From: Actinomycetales bacterium
GTDB taxonomy: Bacteria > Actinomycetota > Actinomycetes > S36-B12
Assembly (NCBI GenBank): GCA_017849335.1
Contig: JAFIHP010000090.1
Location: 1-10,915 of the forward strand
Direction of reading: 5' to 3'
Length of the DNA: 10,915 nucleotides
The notes under the pieces are model-generated. The model was not told the DNA's origin. It saw only the letters and a list, made by a program, of their open reading frames with translations, and ran no database searches. The position numbers and the translations under genes are program-made. Position 1 is the stretch's first letter. Every line of letters starts with the position of its first letter. Positions 6,755 to 10,915 of the stretch are shown here, one piece after another.

Positions 6755-6761
6755 TGGGACC

Positions 6762-8570
6762 ATGACGACCGGTCCGGACGACGCGCGCATGCTCGGAGAC
6801 CGGTACCAGATCGGCGCGGTCATCGGCCGTGGCGGCATGGCCGAGGTGCACGAGGGACGCGACCTGCGGCTCGGGCGCCGGGTGGCGGTCAAGATCCTGC
6901 GCCCGGACCTCGCGAAGGACCCGACCTTCCAGGCCCGTTTCCGGCGCGAGGCGCAGTCGGCCGCGGCGCTCAACCACCCGAACATCGTCGCCGTCTACGA
7001 CACCGGCGAGGACCTGCTCTCCGCCGACGGCATCAGCACGACCGTCCCGTACATCGTCATGGAGTACGTCGACGGCATGACGCTGCGCCAGCTCCTGGCG
7101 TCGGGTCGTCGGCTGCTGCCGGAGCGGGCGCTGGAGATCACCGCCGGCGTCCTCGCCGCGCTGGACTACGCCCATCGGCACGGGATCGTCCACCGGGACA
7201 TCAAGCCGGCCAACGTCATGCTCACGCGCACCGGCGACGTGAAGGTCATGGACTTCGGGATCGCCCGGGCCATGAACGACACCGGGACGACCATGACGTC
7301 GACCTCGGCCGTGATGGGGACCGCGCAGTACCTCTCGCCGGAGCAGGCCCGTGGCGAGGTCGTCGACGCGCGCAGCGACCTGTACTCGACCGGGGTGCTG
7401 CTCTACGAGCTGCTCACGGGGAAGCCGCCGTTCACCGGCGACTCCCCCGTGTCGATCGCCTACCAGCACGTCAGCGAGATGCCGGTGCCGCCGTCACAGG
7501 TGGACCCGGACGTCTCGCTGGAGGTCGACGCGGTGGTGCTGCGCGCGCTTGCCAAGCGCACGGACGACCGGTACCAGACCGCCGCCGACTTCCGCGCCGA
7601 CGTGGAGCGCGCCATCGCCGGTGCCCCGGTCACCGCGGCGGTCCCGATGGTCACGGCCGACCGCACGCAGATGCTGCCGCCGGTCCAGGCCGCCGCCGCG
7701 GCCTACGAGCCGATGTACGACCTGGACCGCCCGCGTCGGCGACGGGCCGGCCGAAGCGCCGCCTTCTGGGTGCTCGGCCTGCTGGGTCTCGCGCTCGCCG
7801 TGGTCGGCGTCTGGGCGATCGTCACCCTCATTCCGTGGAACTCCGCATCCACGCAGGTCATCGTGCCGAGCCTGCGGGGGATGACCATCGAGCAGGCGAC
7901 CGCGGCGCTCGAGGACCCCGACGTCGGCCTTCGGCTCGGCACCCAGACACCCGAGGTCTCCGACCAGCCGGTCAACACGATCATCAGCCAGCAGCCGGAC
8001 GCCGGCGAGGGCATCGAGCGCGGGCAGTCGGTCAACGTGACGATCAGCAGCGGTCTGGCGCAGGTCACCGTGCCCCAGCTCCAGGCGCTGACGTCCATCG
8101 ACGCGGCCCGGATCGCGTTGCAGGACGCGGGGCTCCAGCTCGGCGCCGTCAAGGAGAAGAACTCCCAGCAGCCGGCCGGCTACGTCCTGTCCCAGGACCC
8201 GGTCGAAGGGACCCAGGTCGACGCGGGTTCCAGCGTCGACATCACGGTCTCGTCCGGCCTCGTCAAGGTGCCCGACGTCGAGGGCGAGAGCGAGGCCCAG
8301 GCCCGCAGCGACCTCGCCCAGTCCGGCTTCGAGGTGCAGTCCGTCGAGATCGAGGACGGCACGGTGCCAGGCGGCACCGTGCTCGCCCAGTCGCCCAAGG
8401 GCGGGGAGCTGCTGCCGCGCGGCTCCACCGTGACGATCACTGTCTCGACCTCGCCACCCGCACCGCCGACGCCCACACCGACGCCCACACCGACGCCGAC
8501 GGAACAGCCGACCGAGCAGCCACCGCCGACCGAGCAGCCGCCGGCCAGCGAGTTCGGGCCGACGCCCTAA
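6762..8570 (+). CDS. pknB: PknB, PASTA-domain Ser/Thr protein kinase
   Basis: PknB phosphorylates cell-wall and division proteins in response to external muropeptides or lipid II. It has 602 residues. The kinase domain (about 14-285) has the Gly loop IGRGGMAEV (21-29), VAVK with K44, alpha-C E63, HRDIKPAN with catalytic D146, DFG (164-166) and the GTAQYLSPEQ segment (186-195). T179 and T181 align with the activation-loop threonines T171 and T173 of M. tuberculosis PknB. A juxtamembrane linker (286-333) contains TADRTQM. One membrane helix spans about 334-357. Outside are three PASTA domains (about 366-431, 434-499, 501-563); the mycobacterial protein has four. A Pro/Thr/Gln-rich tail (564-602) is encoded by tandem repeats. 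The neighbours supply its phosphatase and its FHA readers. There is no pknA between pbpA and pknB. Confidence 0.97.
   Translation: MTTGPDDARMLGDRYQIGAVIGRGGMAEVHEGRDLRLGRRVAVKILRPDLAKDPTFQARFRREAQSAAALNHPNIVAVYDTGEDLLSADGISTTVPYIVMEYVDGMTLRQLLASGRRLLPERALEITAGVLAALDYAHRHGIVHRDIKPANVMLTRTGDVKVMDFGIARAMNDTGTTMTSTSAVMGTAQYLSPEQARGEVVDARSDLYSTGVLLYELLTGKPPFTGDSPVSIAYQHVSEMPVPPSQVDPDVSLEVDAVVLRALAKRTDDRYQTAADFRADVERAIAGAPVTAAVPMVTADRTQMLPPVQAAAAAYEPMYDLDRPRRRRAGRSAAFWVLGLLGLALAVVGVWAIVTLIPWNSASTQVIVPSLRGMTIEQATAALEDPDVGLRLGTQTPEVSDQPVNTIISQQPDAGEGIERGQSVNVTISSGLAQVTVPQLQALTSIDAARIALQDAGLQLGAVKEKNSQQPAGYVLSQDPVEGTQVDAGSSVDITVSSGLVKVPDVEGESEAQARSDLAQSGFEVQSVEIEDGTVPGGTVLAQSPKGGELLPRGSTVTITVSTSPPAPPTPTPTPTPTPTEQPTEQPPPTEQPPASEFGPTP
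8466..8539 (+). repeat. Tandem repeats in the 3' end of pknB
   Basis: Two perfect copies of the 12-bp unit CCGACGCCCACA (8466-8477, 8478-8489) are followed by a degenerate third copy (8490-8501). A second, 18-bp-period repeat follows: 15 identical bases at 8507-8521 and 8525-8539. They encode the PT-rich and TEQP-rich tail. Both periods are multiples of three, so changes in copy number would alter tail length without breaking the frame. Confidence 0.85.
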
Positions 8571-8610
8571 CCGAGGTCCAGTCGCGTACTGGGCACGGCA
8601 CCTGCGCGTC

Positions 8611-8666
8611 GAGTGGTGAGGTGTGGCCGCCTGCGAGCGAAGCGAGCGGGCCACAACTCACCACTC
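8611..8666. terminator. Long hairpin between convergent pknB and glutaminase gene
   Basis: GAGTGGTGAG-G-TGTGGCC (8611-8628) pairs with GGCCACA-A-CTCACCACTC (8649-8666). This gives 17 pairs with one internal G/A mismatch. The 20-nt loop contains two direct copies of GCGAGCG (8633-8639, 8642-8648). It lies 40 bp after the pknB stop and 29 bp after the stop of the opposing gene, so it can serve both directions. Neither side has a T-run, as is common for actinobacterial hairpins. Whether it terminates or only protects 3' ends cannot be told from sequence. Confidence 0.65.
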
Positions 8667-8695
8667 AACAGCCGTTCGAGAGGCGCGCCACCGTT

Positions 8696-9313
8696 CTAGC
8701 CGACGACGGGCGCCAGTCCGACCGAGCGGTCGAGGGCGTTCGGGTCGCCGCAGTCGGTCAGCCAGTTCGCGAGCATTCGGTGGCCGCCCTCGGTCAGTAC
8801 CGACTCCGGGTGGAACTGGACGCCTTCCACGAGGAGCTCGCGGTGCCGCACGGCCATGACGACGCCGCTCTCGGTGACGCCCGTGACGGCGAGCTCGGCG
8901 GGGAGCGTCGACGGGACCACGGCCAGCGAGTGGTAGCGCGTCGCGGTGAACGGCGACGGGAGGCCGGCCAGGACCCCGACTCCGTCGTGCAGGACCTCGG
9001 ACGTCTTGCCGTGCAGGAGCTCGGGCGCCCGGTCCACGGTCGCGCCGTACGCGACGGCGATCGCCTGGTGGCCCAGGCAGACGCCGAAGACCGGGACCGT
9101 GCCGGCGCGGGCGCGCACCATGTCGCTGCCCCCGCCCGCGTCCGCGGGGCTGCCCGGTCCCGGGCTGAGCAGCACGCCGTCGTAGGCGCGAGCCTCGTCG
9201 GTGGTCACCTCGTCGTTGCGTCGCACGTCGACCTCAGCGCCCAGTTGAGCGAGGTACTGCACGAGGTTGAACACGAACGAGTCATAGTTGTCGACGACGA
9301 GGATCCGGGCCAC
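8696..9313 (-). CDS. Anthranilate/aminodeoxychorismate synthase glutaminase subunit
   Basis: The product is a class I glutamine amidotransferase. It releases ammonia from glutamine for a chorismate-using partner (TrpE for tryptophan, PabB for folate). The 205 residues match the usual length of this subunit. N-terminal ILVVDNYDSFVFNL (4-17) and the oxyanion region LLSPGPGSP (48-56) are diagnostic. The nucleophile elbow GVCLGHQ gives C79; H168 and E170 in QFHPES complete the triad. No trpE or pabB is visible, so trpG versus pabA cannot be decided; the gene at this conserved position is annotated trpG in M. tuberculosis. The GTG start fits the family N terminus. A longer upstream frame would run through the DUF881 gene. 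It starts 4 bp after the DUF881 stop, so the two are probably co-transcribed. Confidence 0.95.
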   Translation of the reverse strand: MARILVVDNYDSFVFNLVQYLAQLGAEVDVRRNDEVTTDEARAYDGVLLSPGPGSPADAGGGSDMVRARAGTVPVFGVCLGHQAIAVAYGATVDRAPELLHGKTSEVLHDGVGVLAGLPSPFTATRYHSLAVVPSTLPAELAVTGVTESGVVMAVRHRELLVEGVQFHPESVLTEGGHRMLANWLTDCGDPNALDRSVGLAPVVG

Positions 9314-9317
9314 GAGG

Positions 9318-10076
9318 TCATTGTCCCGTCGGTTCGGGCGTCGCGTACTGCAGGGTGACCGCACCGGTGTATCCGTCAATCGTCTGCCGGCCCGTTCGCT
9401 CGGCCGAGTAGCCCAGGCCCACCACGCGTGCCCAGGCCCGGTAGGAGGCCACGGCCGCGTCCTTGCGCAGGCTGGCCTGCATGCGCTTCGCCGGTCCGAC
9501 CGCCGTGATGACGTAGGGCGGGGAGTACGCCCGACCCTGCAGCAGCAGCGTGTTCCCGACGCACCGGATGGCGCTCGTCGCGATGAGGCGCTGGTCCATG
9601 ACCTGGATCCCCCGGGCACCTCCGCGCCACAAGGCGTTGACGACCGCCTGGATGTCGCCCTGGTGGACGATGACGTCGTCGGGGCTCACCGTCTGCCACA
9701 GCGGGTCGTCCGCCGCGCGTGCCGGGGCATCGTCCAGGGTCACTGTCAGGGTGCGTCCCCGCACCGGTGACATCCCGGCCGCCGACTCCAGCGCCGCGAT
9801 CCGCGCACGGGTGGCGAGGACCGCCGGGTCCCCGACGCGCCCGGAGGTGAGGTCGTCGACGTTCTGCTGAAGGTCGGCGACGGTCTGCTCGCTGTCGGCC
9901 AGCCGGTCGGAGCGCTCGCGCACGAGGTCACGCAGCTCCACCGCACGCTCGGCGCGCAGGTCCGTTCCCTTGCTCGCCAGTGCGGCCGCCGTGAACATCA
10001 GCCCGGCGAGGGCGAACACGAGCAGACTCACGACGACCGCCGGTCGCATCGTGGGCAGCAGGTCCCGAGGCCTCAC
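9318..10076 (-). CDS. DUF881 membrane protein
   Basis: This 252-residue protein has one N-terminal membrane helix (about 12-33), a charged coiled-coil-like helix (about 38-76), then an extracytoplasmic DUF881 domain (about 85-247). The domain shows the family signature: HQGDIQAVVNALWRGGARGI (138-157), QRLIATSAIRCVGNTLLLQG (162-181) and PPYVITAVG (186-194). Its biochemical role is unknown; a relative (Rv0012) sits at the same place next to crgA in M. tuberculosis, which suggests a division or envelope role. I chose the GTG at 10076 (VRPRDLL) because it gives a normal family N terminus and leaves 77 bp to divergent crgA. A GTG at 10136 would crowd that space, and ATG at 10049 would start at the edge of the membrane helix. 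No start has a strong ribosome site. Confidence 0.88.
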   Translation of the reverse strand: MRPRDLLPTMRPAVVVSLLVFALAGLMFTAAALASKGTDLRAERAVELRDLVRERSDRLADSEQTVADLQQNVDDLTSGRVGDPAVLATRARIAALESAAGMSPVRGRTLTVTLDDAPARAADDPLWQTVSPDDVIVHQGDIQAVVNALWRGGARGIQVMDQRLIATSAIRCVGNTLLLQGRAYSPPYVITAVGPAKRMQASLRKDAAVASYRAWARVVGLGYSAERTGRQTIDGYTGAVTLQYATPEPTGQ

Positions 10077-10119
10077 CTCGCCACGGTAGACCGCAGCGGG
10101 GCGTTCGCGTGTGGCAGGC

Positions 10120-10135
10120 TGGTGCGCCAGCACCA
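10120..10135. repeat. Inverted repeat ahead of crgA
   Basis: TGGTGC (10120-10125) and GCACCA (10130-10135) are perfect arms around GCCA. The element lies 19 bp before the crgA start, in the 77-bp gap between divergent crgA and the DUF881 gene. It could be an operator or a small leader hairpin; no clear promoter hexamers accompany it. Confidence 0.35.
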
Positions 10136-10153
10136 CCGAACGAGAGGACCACC

Positions 10154-10420
10154 GTGCCAGAGTCCAAGGGCCGCAAGAAGGACGCCTACACCCCGCCCCC
10201 CACCGGCAAGGGCGAGCGCAAGGTGGCGCGGATCGGCTCCCCCTCGTGGCTCGCGCCGACGATGGTCGCCTGCTTCGTGGTCGGACTTCTCTACATCGTC
10301 GTCTTCTACCTGGCCGGGGCAGACGTCCCCGTCATGCGCGACCTGAGCGCGATCGTCAACGTCGCCATCGGCTTCGGGTTCATCGCCGCGGGCTTCGTGC
10401 TGGCGACCCGCTGGCGCTGA
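10154..10420 (+). CDS. crgA: CrgA, cell division membrane protein
   Basis: CrgA is a small actinobacterial membrane protein that joins the division machinery. In mycobacteria it binds FtsZ, FtsQ, FtsI and CwsA, and in Streptomyces it affects septation timing. This copy has 88 residues. A basic, Pro-rich cytoplasmic N terminus (PESKGRKKDAYTPPPTGKGE, 2-21) leads to two membrane helices (about 32-54 and 65-85) joined by a short loop with GADVPVMRDL (55-64). It ends in TRWR. Length and topology match the family. The start is GTG, preceded by GAGAGGA (10142-10148) at 5 nt; an upstream in-frame extension to 10109 lacks such a site. It is divergent from the DUF881 gene and convergent with the rhomboid gene, as in other actinobacteria. 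Confidence 0.95.
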   Translation: MPESKGRKKDAYTPPPTGKGERKVARIGSPSWLAPTMVACFVVGLLYIVVFYLAGADVPVMRDLSAIVNVAIGFGFIAAGFVLATRWR

Positions 10421-10429
10421 CCGGGTTCT

Positions 10430-10441
10430 TACACCGGTGTA
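10430..10441. repeat. Perfect 12-bp palindrome after crgA
   Basis: TACACCGGTGTA is its own reverse complement with no loop. It lies 9 bp after the crgA stop. Without a loop it fits a protein-binding site better than a terminator stem. No known operator is recognised with confidence. Confidence 0.8.
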
Positions 10442-10442
10442 G

Positions 10443-10462
10443 TTCTCCCCAGGTGGGGAGAA
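10443..10462. terminator. Hairpin between convergent crgA and rhomboid gene
   Basis: TTCTCCCC (10443-10450) pairs perfectly with GGGGAGAA (10455-10462) around AGGT. It lies 22 bp after the crgA stop and 11 bp after the rhomboid stop. It is the likely shared terminator, though neither side carries a long T-run. Confidence 0.6.
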
Positions 10463-10464
10463 GT

Positions 10465-10473
10465 TGTGGATAA
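10465..10473 (-). promoter_or_regulatory. Exact DnaA-box nonamer
   Basis: The minus strand reads TTATCCACA, the classical DnaA-box consensus, immediately beside the rhomboid stop codon. In actinobacteria this gene cluster is normally close to oriC, so an outlying DnaA site is plausible. A single box is not an origin, and the match is only nine bases. Confidence 0.5.
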
Positions 10474-10915
10474 CTAGTTGAGCAACGGCGCTACGAAGTC
10501 GGTGATCTGCTGGGTGCGCCACGCCGTGACCACGGCCAGGACCACGAGGATGCCGGCGACGCCCGCCACCTGCCACAGCAGGCGATGCGCCCTCGAGGGC
10601 AGCACCATGACCGCTGCGACGGCCGCGCCGGTCGCCAGTCCGCCCAGGTGGGCCCGCCAGTCGGTTCCAGGCGAGATGAAGCCGATGACGACGTTGACCC
10701 CCAGCAGGACCAGCACCTGCGTCACGTCGTACCGCAGCCGTCGTCCGGCCACGACGAGCGCCCCCATCAGGCCGAAGATCGCGCCGCTGGCCCCGACCGA
10801 GACCGTGCGCATGTCCGAGAAGGCGTAGGACGCGACGGCGCCGCCGAGGGCCGCGACCAGGTAGAGCACGATGTACCGGACATGCCCCAGGACGCGCTCG
10901 AGCGTCGGGCCGAGC
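10474..10915 (-). CDS. Rhomboid family intramembrane serine protease (partial)
   Basis: Rhomboids cut membrane proteins within the bilayer using a Ser-His dyad. Only the C-terminal 146 residues are in the window; the gene continues past the right edge. The visible part begins LGPTLERVLG, a family motif before the third helix (in-window numbering from there). GASG (41-44) holds the nucleophile S43, followed by AIFGLMGAL. AHLGG (88-92) supplies the catalytic H89, and N74 lies on the helix before it. Two further hydrophobic helices (about 94-106 and 112-131) end the protein. The dyad is intact, so it is probably active. Its substrates are unknown. A rhomboid gene near crgA is a common actinobacterial arrangement. 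The stop is TAG, directly next to the DnaA box. Confidence 0.93.
   Translation of the reverse strand, partial: LGPTLERVLGHVRYIVLYLVAALGGAVASYAFSDMRTVSVGASGAIFGLMGALVVAGRRLRYDVTQVLVLLGVNVVIGFISPGTDWRAHLGGLATGAAVAAVMVLPSRAHRLLWQVAGVAGILVVLAVVTAWRTQQITDFVAPLLN

Noticed and set aside
4718..6985. Very long minus-strand open frame opposite rodA, pbpA and pknB
   Set aside because: It is antisense to well-identified genes, has Arg/Asp/Val-rich shadow composition and no family motif. High GC content removes stop codons and makes such frames common.
7494..8654. Long minus-strand open frame opposite pknB
   Set aside because: Composition is a mirror of the PASTA and kinase coding sequence, with no ribosome site or domain; a GC-driven shadow.
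8611..8666. Possible CRISPR repeat or insertion-sequence end
   Set aside because: There is one inverted repeat only, no spacer array, no transposase and no flanking target duplication.
9314..9619. N-terminal extension of the glutaminase gene
   Set aside because: The extension runs through the DUF881 coding region in another frame, and the family N terminus begins exactly at the GTG at 9313.
10077..10136. Longer start for the DUF881 protein at 10136
   Set aside because: It adds 20 residues not expected for the family and fills nearly all the space needed for the divergent crgA leader.
10421..10480. Chromosome origin (oriC)
   Set aside because: Only one DnaA box is present, with no box cluster, no AT-rich unwinding region and no dnaA or dnaN nearby.
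1..10915. A wholly new defence, biosynthetic or mobile system
   Set aside because: Nearly all of the window is the known actinobacterial fhaA-pknB/crgA cell-wall cluster. Only two small genes are unassigned, and neither shows motifs of such systems.

Overview
The window is GC-rich chromosomal DNA from an actinobacterium, most likely of the order Micrococcales (Cellulomonas-like). That placement is an inference from gene order, the GTG starts, the near-exclusive use of G/C in third codon positions and the protein sequences; no database search was run. The core is the conserved, usually origin-proximal actinobacterial cluster for cell-wall synthesis and division: tRNA-Leu, fhaA, fhaB, pstP, rodA, pbpA, pknB, then (convergent) a trpG/pabA-type glutaminase, a DUF881 membrane protein, crgA and a rhomboid protease.

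Layout. Positions 1-600 lie outside the conserved block and hold one small, poorly known minus-strand gene (48-401) with less biased codon use, followed by about 200 bp with no convincing gene. Two tandem hairpins (606-653) separate this from a minus-strand tRNA-Leu(CAG) with an encoded CCA end. Next comes a small unrecognised minus-strand gene (809-1084). A 187-bp intergenic region then precedes fhaA on the plus strand.

From 1272 to 8570 six plus-strand genes are tightly packed. fhaA-fhaB are 2 bp apart, fhaB-pstP 5 bp apart, pstP-rodA overlap as ATGA, rodA-pbpA overlap as GTGA, and pknB follows after 58 bp. Together they form one signalling and synthesis unit. PknB is a Ser/Thr kinase whose external PASTA domains are thought to sense muropeptides or lipid II. 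PstP is the opposing phosphatase. FhaA and FhaB are phosphothreonine readers. RodA is a SEDS glycosyltransferase and PbpA its class B transpeptidase partner. The second kinase gene pknA, present next to pknB in mycobacteria, is absent here.

A long hairpin (8611-8666) lies between convergent pknB and the minus-strand pair DUF881 protein - glutaminase, which are 4 bp apart. crgA is divergent from that pair. It converges on a rhomboid gene that runs off the right edge. Between crgA and rhomboid there are a perfect 12-bp palindrome, a terminator-like hairpin and an exact DnaA-box nonamer within 44 bp.

The six main genes look intact, with catalytic motifs in place. I found no evidence of a new defence, mobile or biosynthetic system. 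The parts most worth a second look are the accessory-looking gene beside the tRNA, the small gene at 809-1084, the palindrome/hairpin/DnaA-box cluster, and the repeat-bearing tail of PknB.
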